From Mesorhizobium sp. M1C.F.Ca.ET.210.01.1.1 (GTDB taxonomy: Bacteria > Pseudomonadota > Alphaproteobacteria > Rhizobiales > Rhizobiaceae), in NCBI RefSeq assembly GCF_004791585.1, contig NZ_SRUU01000006.1, positions 1 to 64,000 of the forward strand: a stretch of DNA of 64,000 nucleotides, read 5' to 3'. Each line of letters opens with the position of its first letter. Within the stretch, counting starts at the first letter, position 1. Shown here piece after piece: positions 54,336 through 64,000 of this stretch. The position numbers were made by a program, and so were the translations under genes. The notes beneath the pieces are model-generated. The model made no database searches. It had not been told where the DNA came from and was given only the letters and a program-made list of their open reading frames with translations.

Positions 54336-55295
54336 TCATGCGCCGGCCAGCAAGGCGGCGGCCGTCTTCTCATCGGTGATCAGCCCGTTGACCAGCCGCC
54401 GGTTCACGGCGGCGAGGATGCCCGGCAGCTTGCGCTCGCCCATGGCGAGCGCGATGACCAGCGATTTCTCGCGCGACGGCAAGGCGGCGGATGAAACCCG
54501 GTCGTTGGTGATGCCTTCGATCATGCGGCCTTCGCGGTCGAACACCCAGCCGACGATCTCGGCGACGCCGCCGGCCTTCTGCAGCGCCTTCAGTTCGCTC
54601 TCCGAAATAAAACCGTCCTCATAGAGCGGCGCCTTGGGGCCGAGATCGCCGATGCCGACGAAGGTGACGTCGGCTTCGGCGGCAAGCGCCAGCGTCGGCT
54701 GGATCATAGGCTGGCTGAGCAGCATGTCGCGCTCTTCCGGCGAGGAAGCGATGACCGGCAGCGGCATCGGGAAGGAGCGCGCCTTGACGCGGTCGGCCAT
54801 GGTGAAGATGACGTTGTAGAAGGCAGCCGAGCCGTCGGGCGAGATATTTCCGGTCAAGGACACCACCTTGTGCTGCGGACACTCCATCGGCGGCAACTGC
54901 TCGATCGCCGCTTTCAGCGTGCGGCCGGTGCCGATCGCCATGACGATTGGCGCGGCCGAGCGCAACCGCCGCTCGATCTCGGCCGCGGCCGCCTCGGCAA
55001 CGCCGATCGTCGTCGAGGACGAGGTCGGATCGCTCGGCACGACTTCGACCAGATCGAGCGCGAAGCGCGACTTCAGCCGCGCGGCAAGGTCGAGGCAATT
55101 GGCGATCGGATGGTCGACCCGCACCTTGATCAGGCCTTCCGACATCGCCAGCGACACCAGCCGCTGCGCCGTCTGCCTGGAAATGCCGAGCTTGGCGGCG
55201 ATCTGGTCCTGCGTGTTGCCGGCAACATAGTAGAGCCAGCCGGCGCGCGCGGCGTCGTCCAACCTCGTGTTGCCGGTCTCCTGTCGCGAGTTCAC
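54336..55295 (-). CDS. smoC: SorC/DeoR-type sugar-binding regulator of the polyol operon
   Basis: A 319-residue SorC-family regulator. The N-terminal helix-turn-helix is NTQDQIAAKLGISRQTAQRLVSLAMSEGLIKV; the rest is a sugar-phosphate-binding domain (VMAIGTGRTLKAAIEQLPP, GIGDLGPKAPLYEDGF). The start is GTG with GGAGG upstream. It is encoded upstream of smoE on the same strand, as SmoC is in other Rhizobiales, but here a LysR gene and a DUF1127 gene stand between. It probably represses or activates the smo operon in response to a polyol or its phosphate. Confidence 0.88.
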   Translation of the reverse strand: MNSRQETGNTRLDDAARAGWLYYVAGNTQDQIAAKLGISRQTAQRLVSLAMSEGLIKVRVDHPIANCLDLAARLKSRFALDLVEVVPSDPTSSSTTIGVAEAAAAEIERRLRSAAPIVMAIGTGRTLKAAIEQLPPMECPQHKVVSLTGNISPDGSAAFYNVIFTMADRVKARSFPMPLPVIASSPEERDMLLSQPMIQPTLALAAEADVTFVGIGDLGPKAPLYEDGFISESELKALQKAGGVAEIVGWVFDREGRMIEGITNDRVSSAALPSREKSLVIALAMGERKLPGILAAVNRRLVNGLITDEKTAAALLAGA

Positions 55296-55498
55296 AACCT
55301 GCCTCCCCAGCCCCGAGATAGCGGGGTGCTATAGATTACAGTGAAAGCGGCAATGCGCAATTGTCAATCGAAAGGGCAATTGCTTGCGGCGACCGGAAGC
55401 CGCGGACGAACCAATTCGGCCTTGCGCCAACCATTAGACGGTGGGGCGGTTTATCTCGGCCGGGAAACCCATTAAGGGATCGGCAAAAGGAGCCTCGC

Positions 55499-56131
55499 AT
55501 GACGCCGAAAGCGGTTTTCTGGGACATGGATGGAACGCTGGTCGACAGCGAGCCGCTGCATGAGGCAGCGCTTGTGGCTGCGCTGCGCAGCGTCGGCATC
55601 GCGCCACCGGTCGACCTGCATGAGCGGGTGCTCGGCGTCGCGGCATGGCCGGTCTACGAGATGCTGCGCAACACGTTCGGGCTCGACCTACCCTTCGATG
55701 ACTGGATCGTGCGCAAATACGACCACTACCTGCCGATGGCCGAGACGCTGAAGCCGCGTCCCGGCGCGATCGAGGTCTTCAACGAATTGCGGGCGCTCGG
55801 CGTCGAGCAGGCGGTGGTGTCCAATTCCGACCGGCTGATCGTCGATGCCAATCTGAGCGCCGTCGGCCTCATCTATCCCGGCATGCACACCGTCAGCCGC
55901 AACGACGTGCGTCAAGGCAAACCGCATGCGGAACCCTTCCTGCGCGCCGCCTATCTCGCCGGCGTCGATCCGGCCGACGCGGTCGCGGTCGACGACAGCC
56001 GCACCGGCGCCATGGCCGGGCTGGCTGCCGGCATGAAGACCATCTTCTGGCCGGAAGCGCCGATGGAAGGACCGCCCGGTGCGATCGTTATCGGCAGCGC
56101 GGATGAGCTCCGGCAAACGCTCGGGCTGTAG
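55499..56131 (+). CDS. HAD-superfamily hydrolase
   Basis: A 210-residue HAD phosphatase with motif I WDMDGTLVDSEPLHEAAL, motif II VVSNSD, motif III RQGKPHAEP and motif IV AVDDSRTG, plus a cap domain, similar to CbbY/phosphoglycolate phosphatase-like proteins. The ATG at 55499 follows AAAAGGAG. It is only distantly like the HAD protein at 45384. It is divergent from smoC and ends 4 nt before the convergent class II aldolase gene. A sugar-phosphate substrate is likely but not defined. Confidence 0.9.
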   Translation: MTPKAVFWDMDGTLVDSEPLHEAALVAALRSVGIAPPVDLHERVLGVAAWPVYEMLRNTFGLDLPFDDWIVRKYDHYLPMAETLKPRPGAIEVFNELRALGVEQAVVSNSDRLIVDANLSAVGLIYPGMHTVSRNDVRQGKPHAEPFLRAAYLAGVDPADAVAVDDSRTGAMAGLAAGMKTIFWPEAPMEGPPGAIVIGSADELRQTLGL

Positions 56132-56134
56132 GTC

Positions 56135-56899
56135 TCAGCTGCGGTACACCGGCTCTTCCTCGTCGAGGATCGCCTTCAGCTCCGCAAGATGGCGCTCGGC
56201 CTGGCCGGGATAGTCGTCCATCTCGCTGGCCGTCTTCTCGGCGATGGCGTCCGAGAGCGTGCGCAGCGGCCGGCCGGTCCACAGCGCCTTGATGTAGGTC
56301 TCTGCGGCGCGCTCGAAATAGAACATGCGGTTGAAGGTGTCGGCGACGGTGTCGCCAATGACCATCACGCCGTGATTGCCCATCACCATGACCTTCACCT
56401 TGGGGTCGGTCAGAAGCTGCGAGCAGCGCTCGCCCTCTTCCTCGAAGGCGAGCCCGCCATAATTGGCATCGACGACATGGCGATTGAAGAACATGGCCGA
56501 GTTCTGGTCGATCGGCGGCAGCGTCGAGTCGGCCAGCGAGGCGAGCACGGTGGCGTGGATGGAATGGACATGCATGGCGCAGCGCGCATGCGGGACGTTG
56601 CGGTGGATGGCGCCGTGCAGGCCCCAGGCCGTCGGGTCCGGCGCGTTGGGACCGGAGAGCGTGTCTGGATCATTGGCGTCGATCAGAAGCAGGTCACTCG
56701 CCTTGATGCGCGAGAAATGCACCTGGTTGGGATTCATCAGGAATTTGGTGCCGTCCGCGTTGACCGACAGCGAGAAGTGATTGGCCACCGCCTCGTGCAT
56801 GTTGAGCCGCGCCGTCCAGCGGAAGGCGGCGGCGAGATCGACGCGCTCCTCGTAGTAAGGAAGGTTGGTCAGCGGTTCCTTCAGACGGGCAATGCTCAT
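56135..56899 (-). CDS. Class II aldolase/adducin family protein
   Basis: A 254-residue protein of the class II aldolase/adducin N-terminal domain family. The zinc site is visible in CAMHVHSIHATVLASL, with the third His in the VMGNHGVMVIGDTVADTF segment. Fuculose- and ribulose-phosphate aldolases belong here, but many rhizobial members of this length have no assigned substrate. GGAGG precedes the ATG. It lies just before ureG on the same strand, 77 nt from it, but with no functional link to urease. It could act with the nearby sugar-phosphate HAD enzyme. Confidence 0.85.
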   Translation of the reverse strand: MSIARLKEPLTNLPYYEERVDLAAAFRWTARLNMHEAVANHFSLSVNADGTKFLMNPNQVHFSRIKASDLLLIDANDPDTLSGPNAPDPTAWGLHGAIHRNVPHARCAMHVHSIHATVLASLADSTLPPIDQNSAMFFNRHVVDANYGGLAFEEEGERCSQLLTDPKVKVMVMGNHGVMVIGDTVADTFNRMFYFERAAETYIKALWTGRPLRTLSDAIAEKTASEMDDYPGQAERHLAELKAILDEEEPVYRS

Positions 56900-56975
56900 T
56901 GAATATCCTCCGGTTTCCCTGAGAATGCCGTGCCCAACTGCGACCAGCAACCGCAAACTGGTGGGTCAGATAGTG

Positions 56976-57608
56976 TCAGGCCGCAGGCCGTGCCGATTGC
57001 AGCCCGCCCTGCTCGACGATGAAGTCGATCACCTGCTGCAGGCCCTTGCCGCGCGACAAGTCCGTAAAGCCGAAAGCCCGCTTGCCGCGCATGCGGGCGG
57101 CATCCGCTTCCATCACGTCGAGATTGACGTTCACATAGGGCGCAAGGTCGCTCTTGTTGATGATGAGAAAATCGGAACGGGTGATGGCCGGCCCGCCCTT
57201 GCGCGGGATCTCCTCGCCCTGGCAGACCGAGATGACATAAAGCGTGAGATCGGCAAGATCGGGCGAGAAGGTGGCCGCAAGATTGTCGCCGCCGGATTCG
57301 ATGAAGACGATGTCGAGATCCGGAAACTTGCGGTTCAGCTCGGCGATGGCGCGCAAATTGATCGAAGCGTCCTCGCGAATGGCGGTGTGCGGGCAGCCGC
57401 CGGTCTCGACACCGACGATGCGCTCCTCCGGCAGCGCCTGCAGGCGGGCCAGCATCATGGCGTCTTCCTTGGTGTAGATGTCGTTGGTGACGACGGCGAT
57501 GGAGAAGTCGTCGCGCAGCGCCTTGCAGAGCTTTTCGGTGAGCGTCGTCTTGCCGGAACCGACGGGGCCGCCGATGCCAATGCGCAGGGGACCGTTTTTC
57601 GATGTCAT
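56976..57608 (-). CDS. ureG: Urease accessory GTPase
   Basis: UreG is the SIMIBI GTPase that powers nickel delivery to urease. The 210-residue protein has the P-loop [15 protein letters not shown] near residue 13, the metal-binding Cys-Pro-His in [17 protein letters not shown] near 70 and NKSDLAPYV as the guanine-specificity motif. Its ATG overlaps the DUF3995 gene stop in an ATGA. It is the last urease gene of the cluster. Confidence 0.97.
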   Translation of the reverse strand: MTSKNGPLRIGIGGPVGSGKTTLTEKLCKALRDDFSIAVVTNDIYTKEDAMMLARLQALPEERIVGVETGGCPHTAIREDASINLRAIAELNRKFPDLDIVFIESGGDNLAATFSPDLADLTLYVISVCQGEEIPRKGGPAITRSDFLIINKSDLAPYVNVNLDVMEADAARMRGKRAFGFTDLSRGKGLQQVIDFIVEQGGLQSARPAA

Positions 57609-58045
57609 GCCGGAAACTCCATGATGGCGAGGACGGCGAAGCTCAGCCCGATCAGCAGGCAGAGCGGCGAATAGAGGCTTTGGTCGAGCCGCGCGAAGGG
57701 CTGCTCCGGCGTCAACCGGCGCCACCACGGCGTGAAGCCGGCGACGCCGCGGCCGAGAAAGACGATGCCAATGAGCAACGCGGTGGCTGCCAACCCTTCC
57801 TTTGGAAAGGGCGTCGCGAAGACGCCTGCGAGCGCCAGCGGCCACAGAGTGGCGAGCGCCAAGCAGGCGGCGACGGCGAAGCTCGCGACAGGCGACGGCA
57901 TCTCGTCGACGCCGCGAAAACCGACGACGGCATGGGCGCAGGATCTTGCATCCGTGCCCGGCCAGATGCCGCCGATGCCCCAATAGACGTGCAGCGTGGT
58001 GATCAGCAGCAGAACGAAGGAGAGCAGGACGGCAAGAACGATCAT
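57605..58045 (-). CDS. DUF3995 family membrane protein in the urease operon
   Basis: A 146-residue inner-membrane protein with four hydrophobic segments, matching DUF3995: [18 protein letters not shown] near residue 15, [19 protein letters not shown] near 90 and [13 protein letters not shown] near 128. It is joined to both ureF and ureG by 4-nt overlaps, so it is made together with nickel-insertion factors. A role in nickel, urea or ammonia movement across the membrane is possible but cannot be shown. No His-rich metal loop is present. Confidence 0.8.
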   Translation of the reverse strand: MIVLAVLLSFVLLLITTLHVYWGIGGIWPGTDARSCAHAVVGFRGVDEMPSPVASFAVAACLALATLWPLALAGVFATPFPKEGLAATALLIGIVFLGRGVAGFTPWWRRLTPEQPFARLDQSLYSPLCLLIGLSFAVLAIMEFPA

Positions 58046-58713
58046 GAGCGGAACAGACGCGAATACTGGGTTTCGTGCTTCATCGCCTCTATGTCGGAGA
58101 CGAAGGCTGAGCCGCCGAGATCGTCGAGCGAAGAATTCGCCGCACCGGCGGCCGTCGCAAGAGCCAATGGTTCGAAGCCGGCTAACAATGCCGTTGCATC
58201 GACCTGACCTACCACACCGAGCCGGATCGCGGCCTGCACGAGGTTGGAGAAGAAGGCCTGCAGGAAGGCGGACAGCCCATCCGCGAGGCTGATACCGTTG
58301 CTCCCGGCAATCGCGCCGACGGCGACGCAATAGGGACAATCGGCAGGCAGTCGCTCCAGCGCCGGGCACGGCCAGGCGGACGCCGCCTTGAGAAAGGCGG
58401 CGCCCTGCAGCATGGTTTCCAAGTGCCGCTCCTGCGAGCCGGCAACCGCCTCGGCAAGTGCTGCGACTTCCGCGAGATCGCCGCCATCACGCGCGCGCCG
58501 CCAGCTTTCGGCGAACAGCACGGCATCGTTCCAGCCGGAACCCATCTCGACCAGCGTCTCCAGCCACTCTGCGAGAGTCTCGCGATCGGCGATCAGCCCG
58601 TCATGCACGGCGCGTTCGAGACCATGGCTGTAGGAGAAGCCGCCGACCGGAAAGGACGGCGACAGCCAGGCCATCAACCGCAACAGCGCTATGGACGACG
58701 GCTGGTCAGTCAT
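58042..58713 (-). CDS. ureF: Urease accessory protein
   Basis: UreF is the GTPase-regulating partner in the UreDFG complex. The 223-residue protein has the family opening [22 protein letters not shown] and is mostly helical after that. The ATG at 58713 lies inside the 3' end of ureE (overlap 8 nt). In-frame codons upstream of it only reflect the His-rich ureE tail read in another frame. Confidence 0.95.
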   Translation of the reverse strand: MTDQPSSIALLRLMAWLSPSFPVGGFSYSHGLERAVHDGLIADRETLAEWLETLVEMGSGWNDAVLFAESWRRARDGGDLAEVAALAEAVAGSQERHLETMLQGAAFLKAASAWPCPALERLPADCPYCVAVGAIAGSNGISLADGLSAFLQAFFSNLVQAAIRLGVVGQVDATALLAGFEPLALATAAGAANSSLDDLGGSAFVSDIEAMKHETQYSRLFRS

Positions 58714-59269
58714 GATGGTGGTGGTGATCATGGTGGTGATGGTCATGATCATGATGGTCGTGGCCATGGTGATCATGCGCATGGTTATCATGGCCGTGCC
58801 CGTGTCCGGAATAGGCGCCGCGCACCGGATTGAACGGTTCCGACACCTCGCTCACTCTGGCGCCGAGCCCCTCCAGCATCGCCTTGACGACATGGTCGCG
58901 CAGGATGAGGATGCGGTCCGCCTCGATCGCCGCTGCGAGATGGCGGTTGCCGATGTGCCAGGCAAGCTCGGCCAGATGCACGGCGTCGCGGGCGCGGATG
59001 TCATAGACCTCTTCCGGCGCAGCAACGATCTCGAGCTGGCGACCGTCCTCCAGCACCAGCCGGTCGCCATTGCGGAGCGCCACCGGCTCGGGCAGGTCGA
59101 CCAGCACCTTGTCGCCGGCCGCCGTCTCAATGGCGCGACGGCGCAGATGCCTCTCGTCATGCGGCAACACGGCCCTGTCGAAAGGTGTCGCCGCTCCCGC
59201 CTCGCCGGCTGGCAGCACCGAGACGGCGCGGGGGAATTTGGTGAAGTCGGTATTGATGTTCAGCTTCAT
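58706..59269 (-). CDS. ureE: Urease accessory metallochaperone with His-rich tail
   Basis: UreE carries nickel to the urease complex. The 187-residue protein has a peptide-binding N-terminal domain and the metal-binding C-terminal domain around [22 protein letters not shown]. The last 30 or so residues are almost only His, Asp and Gly, a tail that binds many Ni ions. The corresponding DNA is a run of CAT/GAT-like triplets. The ATG overlaps the GST gene stop... on the same strand the GST gene lies upstream and overlaps by 4 nt. Confidence 0.96.
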   Translation of the reverse strand: MKLNINTDFTKFPRAVSVLPAGEAGAATPFDRAVLPHDERHLRRRAIETAAGDKVLVDLPEPVALRNGDRLVLEDGRQLEIVAAPEEVYDIRARDAVHLAELAWHIGNRHLAAAIEADRILILRDHVVKAMLEGLGARVSEVSEPFNPVRGAYSGHGHGHDNHAHDHHGHDHHDHDHHHHDHHHHHD

Positions 59270-59871
59270 CTCATGGCTCCGCCATTGGCTTGCGCCCGCG
59301 CGCGGGCAGGACGCTGCAATACACGATCGAAATAGGCGTTGACCCGTTCGGATTCGATCGGGAACCGGCCGGCGCGTGCCCAGCCGCCCATGTCGCCGAG
59401 CAGCACATCGACAGCGGAAAAGCGATCGCCAAGCGCAAACGGCTTGTCGCCAAGCCGGCGATCCAGCGCTTTCACCTCCGAAGCGAAATCATGGGCCGCG
59501 GCCGGACCGACATCGACGCGCATGTCCTTGGGCAAGAGGAAGCGGTGGCGCAGCTTGTTCCACAGCGGCGCTTCCAGTTCGCTCTGGGCGAAATGCATCC
59601 AGGAATCCATCTCGGCGCGACCGGCGAGACCAGGATTGGCGCCCATGCCCTTGTCGGCATGCTTGTCCGCCAGGTAGACGCAGATCGCCGCCGAATCCGT
59701 GATTTTCAGATCGCCGTCGATCAGGATCGGCACCTTGCCCGACGGATTGAGCGCATAGGCTTCCGGCGAGCGCAGCTTGACCTCGACGAACTCATAGGGC
59801 TGCCCGAGCTCCTCGAGCATCCAGAGCACGCGGCTGACCCTGGAGCCTCTCGATCCGACCGCCTTGTACAT
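59266..59871 (-). CDS. Glutathione S-transferase family protein in the urease operon
   Basis: A 201-residue GST with the thioredoxin-like domain [30 protein letters not shown], the cis-Pro in [27 protein letters not shown] with the Asp-Ser pair that binds glutathione, and an all-helical C-terminal domain. A Ser in the N-terminal loop is the likely catalytic residue. It overlaps ureE by 4 nt and so is transcribed with urease genes. GSTs are not needed for urease, so its role here is unexplained. Confidence 0.88.
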   Translation of the reverse strand: MYKAVGSRGSRVSRVLWMLEELGQPYEFVEVKLRSPEAYALNPSGKVPILIDGDLKITDSAAICVYLADKHADKGMGANPGLAGRAEMDSWMHFAQSELEAPLWNKLRHRFLLPKDMRVDVGPAAAHDFASEVKALDRRLGDKPFALGDRFSAVDVLLGDMGGWARAGRFPIESERVNAYFDRVLQRPARARAQANGGAMR

Positions 59872-59902
59872 GGTTGAACCCTGTCTTTTACCGGACTCTA
59901 GA

Positions 59903-60000
59903 GCGGTTCAGCCTCTCACGGAATCGCCGAAGCGCTCTAAGTATTTGTTTTTACGCAATTCCGGACGGAAAACCGTCACACACTTTTCCTGGAATTGCTT
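59903..60000. repeat. Composite rhizobial repeat (hairpin plus 48-nt palindrome)
   Basis: The first part, GAGCGGTTCAGCCTCTCACGG..., can pair with GAAGCGCTCTAA imperfectly. The second part (59953-60000) is the 48-nt ACGCAATTCCGGACGG...GGAATTGCTT unit. It lies between the GST gene and the 197-residue membrane protein gene and may interrupt the transcript. Confidence 0.75.
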
Positions 60001-60017
60001 TAGACTATCCGCGGCGG

Positions 60018-60611
60018 TCATACGATGGTGTCGAAGAGCCGCAGGATGAACGATATCTGATAGACCAGCGTGGCGACGACGAAGGCGATGTGGAAGCGGC
60101 GGTCGCGCACCAGGATTGCCGCGATGCACAATGCCACGAAGACCGGCGTGCGGATCAGATATTCGTGGCCATAGCGGGCGAAGTGCTCCGGCCCCTTCAG
60201 CAGCGTGTCGATGACGTCGAGCAGGTAGGTCATGCCGAGCAGGCCGAAGAACCAGGCGCGGCGCGAATAGAAATAGTCCTCGTAGCTGGTGTAATCGAGC
60301 ATCGAATCCGGAAACAGCAGCGCGCAGAGCAGGAATAGCGTGACCGCGTAGAAGATGATGAAGAGGTACTTGCCGAAGGTCCAGGTCTCCAGCGCGTAGA
60401 GGCCGAACTCCCACCACCAGAAATGCACCAGCAGCAGCAGCATGGAGCCGACCCAGGCGAGATGCACGGGATAGAGCTTGTATTGGCCGGGATGCTGGAC
60501 GATGCGGGCAACCCCGGACAGAAGCCGGGTGACGCCAAGGCCGACCACCATGCCCATGACGATGCGGATATGCGGGAAGACGTCGTGGGGAGAGGCGATT
60601 TCGGTGGCCAT
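60018..60611 (-). CDS. Membrane protein of unknown function between ureC and the GST gene
   Basis: A 197-residue protein with five or six hydrophobic helices and aromatic-rich segments (VHFWWWEFGLYALETWTFGKY near residue 62). I do not recognise the family. It has no signal peptide or catalytic motif. It is on the same strand as the urease genes, 94 nt after ureC, and followed by a repeat. It could be a co-transcribed passenger or a urea- or ammonia-linked membrane factor. Confidence 0.7.
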   Translation of the reverse strand: MATEIASPHDVFPHIRIVMGMVVGLGVTRLLSGVARIVQHPGQYKLYPVHLAWVGSMLLLLVHFWWWEFGLYALETWTFGKYLFIIFYAVTLFLLCALLFPDSMLDYTSYEDYFYSRRAWFFGLLGMTYLLDVIDTLLKGPEHFARYGHEYLIRTPVFVALCIAAILVRDRRFHIAFVVATLVYQISFILRLFDTIV

Positions 60612-60705
60612 GGTTGTCCGCTATGCAGTTGCGCAACCGCATAGTGCAAGGTCCACACTCCAGCCGCAACGGAATTTGCCCGCTCACCGGAAGGCGCAAT
60701 CGGCT

Positions 60706-62418
<1,713 letters not shown>

Positions 62419-62597
62419 TAGCGATTGCTCCTGACAGTGAGGTTGCCGAAAGTGAGGATTGAGCGTGAGGTGCACATTGTCGCCATCCAATGGTCACGCA
62501 ATGACCCGCTCGGCGACACCTTCCGATCCCATTTGGCGGTTGAGGTGTGCGAGTCAGCCCAAAACGACCGTTTGCAAAACCGATGGAAGGAACATCC

Positions 62598-62981
62598 ATG
62601 CGCAAGACGATATTCTTCGCGGCCGCTGCCAGCTTGGCGCTGGCGGGTGCAGCCAGCGCCCAGCAGCAGCCCGCGCCCCAACCAAGCCCGGCGCCGACCG
62701 CACCTGCTCCCGCCGCTCCGAAGGCGCAGCCGGCCGTGCCGTCCATCCAGAGCGTGAGCATCGTCGACATTACCGAACTGCCCAAGGACACACAGACGCA
62801 GGTCAACCAGATCGTGGCGCAGCGCGGCGACGCCGGCCTGCAGACCCTGCGCAAATCGATCGACGCGACGCCCAAGGTGAAGTCGGCGCTCGAAGCCAAG
62901 GGGATGAGCTCCGCGCAGGTGATCGCGGCCAGCCTGCAGCCCAATGGCGCGCTGACCCTGATCACCAAGAAGGCGAGCTGA
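62598..62981 (+). CDS. Small secreted Pro/Ala-rich protein
   Basis: A 127-residue protein with a Sec signal (RKTIFFAAAASLALAGAASA), a linker of Pro, Ala and Gln (QQQPAPQPSPAPTAPAPAAP) and a compact C-terminal part of about 75 residues (IDATPKVKSALEAKGMSSAQVIAAS). The family is unknown. GGAAGG is before the ATG at 62598. It runs opposite to the urease genes on both sides and is followed by a second secreted-protein gene. Confidence 0.75.
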   Translation: MRKTIFFAAAASLALAGAASAQQQPAPQPSPAPTAPAPAAPKAQPAVPSIQSVSIVDITELPKDTQTQVNQIVAQRGDAGLQTLRKSIDATPKVKSALEAKGMSSAQVIAASLQPNGALTLITKKAS

Positions 62982-63098
62982 AGACCCATGCTGGCGGGCC
63001 GGCTGCGGGTCCGTCAGCAGCATCGCCAAGGGAACCTCCTGCCGACACGACTCGTTTCGCCTTTTTCGCCCCGCCACAAGTTCAATCAGGAGCGAGCG

Positions 63099-63584
63099 AT
63101 GGCGAGCGTCCCGCGTCTCGGAACAGGATCTCCAACCCTTGTCGCGGCCATGCTTCTGGTGGCCGGCGCCCCGGCCTTCCCGGCGCAGCCGCTGGACAGC
63201 ACCAAGCCAAGCGCCGCGATCGTTGATTCCGACATCCGGCAGGAAGAAGCGCTGTCGAAGACGGAAGCCGGCAAAGTCATCACCGCGATAGACCGCACGC
63301 GCGAGAATATCGGCACAGTGCGCAAGACGACCAGGCTCGACACGGTCGATATCGTGTTCCTGACGGATGCCGCGCGCAGCGAGGGCGGACCGCCGCCCGC
63401 GATCGAGAACAAGGTGAAGCAGCATCAGGACGACGTCGCGGAACTGCGGCAGGAGATCGAAGCGAACGCGCTGCTGTTCAACGCCATCGATTCGCGGCGT
63501 GTGCTCGCCGAGGACGTGCTTGCCGTGGAATTCGACAATCCGGGCAAGATCGTCATCTACGCGGCGGCCAAGCCTCCGAAGTGA
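63099..63584 (+). CDS. Secreted protein of unknown function
   Basis: A 161-residue protein with a signal peptide (SPTLVAAMLLVAGAPAFPAQP) and a mainly helical, charged mature part containing DDVAELRQEIEANALLFNAIDSRRV. CAGGAG precedes the ATG at 63099. It resembles short periplasmic proteins found in rhizobial genomes, but no family can be named. It follows the preceding secreted gene by 117 nt on the same strand, and the two likely form a unit. Confidence 0.72.
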   Translation: MASVPRLGTGSPTLVAAMLLVAGAPAFPAQPLDSTKPSAAIVDSDIRQEEALSKTEAGKVITAIDRTRENIGTVRKTTRLDTVDIVFLTDAARSEGGPPPAIENKVKQHQDDVAELRQEIEANALLFNAIDSRRVLAEDVLAVEFDNPGKIVIYAAAKPPK

Positions 63585-63604
63585 TTTGACCCCGCCGCCA
63601 GACC

Positions 63605-63910
63605 TCACAGCTTGCCCATCACCTTCTGCTGGAACCCATAGACCTCGCGCTTGCCCCCGAGCGGCACCAGCGTGACGTCGCGTTCCTGGCCCGGCTCGAA
63701 GCGCATGGCGGTGCCGGCGGCGATGTCGAGCCGCATACCGCGCGCGCGCTCACGGTCGAATTTCAGTCCCTCGTTGGTCTCGAAGAAATGATAGTGGCTG
63801 CCGACCTGGATCGGCCGGTCGCCGCTGTTGGCGACCTTGAGCGTCACCGTGGGCAGGCCCTTGTTCAGCTCGATCTCGCCTTTGGCGGTGACGATTTCGC
63901 CGGGGATCAT
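63605..63910 (-). CDS. ureB: Urease beta subunit
   Basis: The 101-residue protein is a full Ure[19 protein letters not shown] at the start, the central [35 protein letters not shown] and the end [20 protein letters not shown]. It forms the urease trimer with UreA and UreC. The ATG at 63910 matches family starts. UreA and UreD would be expected beyond the right edge. Its 3' end meets the plus-strand secreted-protein gene 20 nt away. Confidence 0.97.
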   Translation of the reverse strand: MIPGEIVTAKGEIELNKGLPTVTLKVANSGDRPIQVGSHYHFFETNEGLKFDRERARGMRLDIAAGTAMRFEPGQERDVTLVPLGGKREVYGFQQKVMGKL

Positions 63911-63917
63911 CGCGGCC

Positions 63918-63977
63918 TCACAGCATGCCGAAAGCAATCGCCATGAGCGCGGTTCGTATCATCGGAGCTGTTGTCAT
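63918..63977 (-). CDS. Possible 19-residue peptide upstream of ureB
   Basis: ATG at 63977 with AAAGG about seven bases upstream, TGA at 63918-63920, seven bases before the ureB start. The peptide [19 protein letters not shown] is hydrophobic, like a signal peptide with no mature part. It may be a translated leader, a decayed secreted-protein gene, or chance. Confidence 0.3.
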   Translation of the reverse strand: MTTAPMIRTALMAIAFGML

Positions 63978-64000
63978 CTGCATGCCTTTCTTCAGGGGTC

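Noticed and set aside
58709..58802. Run of CAT/GAT-like triplets resembling a microsatellite or CRISPR-like repeat
   Set aside because: It encodes the His/Asp tail of UreE in frame and has no spacer structure.

Overview
This window looks like chromosomal DNA of a Rhizobiales alphaproteobacterium, most probably Mesorhizobium or a close relative. The evidence is the high and even GC content, long operons whose genes overlap by 4 nt, abundant ABC uptake systems, a DUF1127 micro-gene, a sorbitol/mannitol smo-mtlK operon, a rhizobial-type urease cluster, and several families of short palindromic repeats of the kind seen in Mesorhizobium. No rRNA, tRNA, CRISPR array, replication origin or intact insertion sequence was seen. 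Only the tail of an IS110-type transposase touches the left edge.

Layout. 1-5.8 kb: an FAH-family hydrolase and an SDR dehydrogenase that fit the last steps of L-fucose-type acid sugar breakdown, then deoC with a two-domain ALDH16-like aldehyde dehydrogenase. 5.9-10.8 kb: fpr and, divergently, hyuA-hyuB (ATP-dependent hydantoinase/oxoprolinase type). 11.0-13.3 kb: a berberine-bridge-type flavin oxidase with its divergent HxlR regulator, probably a guest module. 13.6-20.7 kb: a six-gene minus-strand operon encoding a CoxM-like flavoprotein, a fused [2Fe-2S]/molybdopterin hydroxylase, a 6-hydroxynicotinate-reductase-like Fe-S protein, a UPF0280 protein, a DUF1185 protein and a MarR regulator. 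21.0-23.1 kb: nicotinamidase (pncA) and an NhaD-like antiporter. 23.2-27.9 kb: a complete Liv-type ABC importer. 28.0-31.0 kb: a polytopic membrane protein and pncB. 31.1-37.1 kb: LysR, agmatinase-family hydrolase, an amino-acid ABC importer without its ATPase, and a MATE pump. 37.4-43.8 kb: AraC regulator, sugar/polyol ABC importer and polyol dehydrogenase. 43.8-55.3 kb: the smoEFGK-smoS-mtlK-HAD-kinase operon with its SorC regulator. 55.5-56.9 kb: a HAD phosphatase and a class II aldolase. 57.0-64.0 kb: urease genes ureB, C, E, F and G with several unrelated inserted genes; ureA and ureD would lie beyond the right edge.

The most interesting pattern is a candidate regulon. Near-identical AT-rich sites (ATTAGTATACAAATGAT at 6906, ATTCGTATGCAAATGAT at 20739, and a GTATACAAA core at 27979) lie 66-95 nt upstream of hyuAB, the molybdenum-hydroxylase operon and the Liv importer. 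With nicotinamidase and an Fpr reductase next to them, these genes suggest one reductive pathway for an N-heterocycle (nicotinate or a similar compound): import, Mo-dependent hydroxylation, Fe-S dependent ring reduction, then ATP-driven lactam opening by HyuAB. The substrate and the role of HyuAB are inferences. The shared sites and the gene order are read directly from the sequence.

A second theme is RNA structure. In all four ABC importers that have a binding-protein gene here, a strong hairpin lies just after that gene, between it and the first permease gene. Modular palindromic repeats with changeable hairpin tips are scattered between genes, and one appears to provide the start codon of a membrane protein gene.
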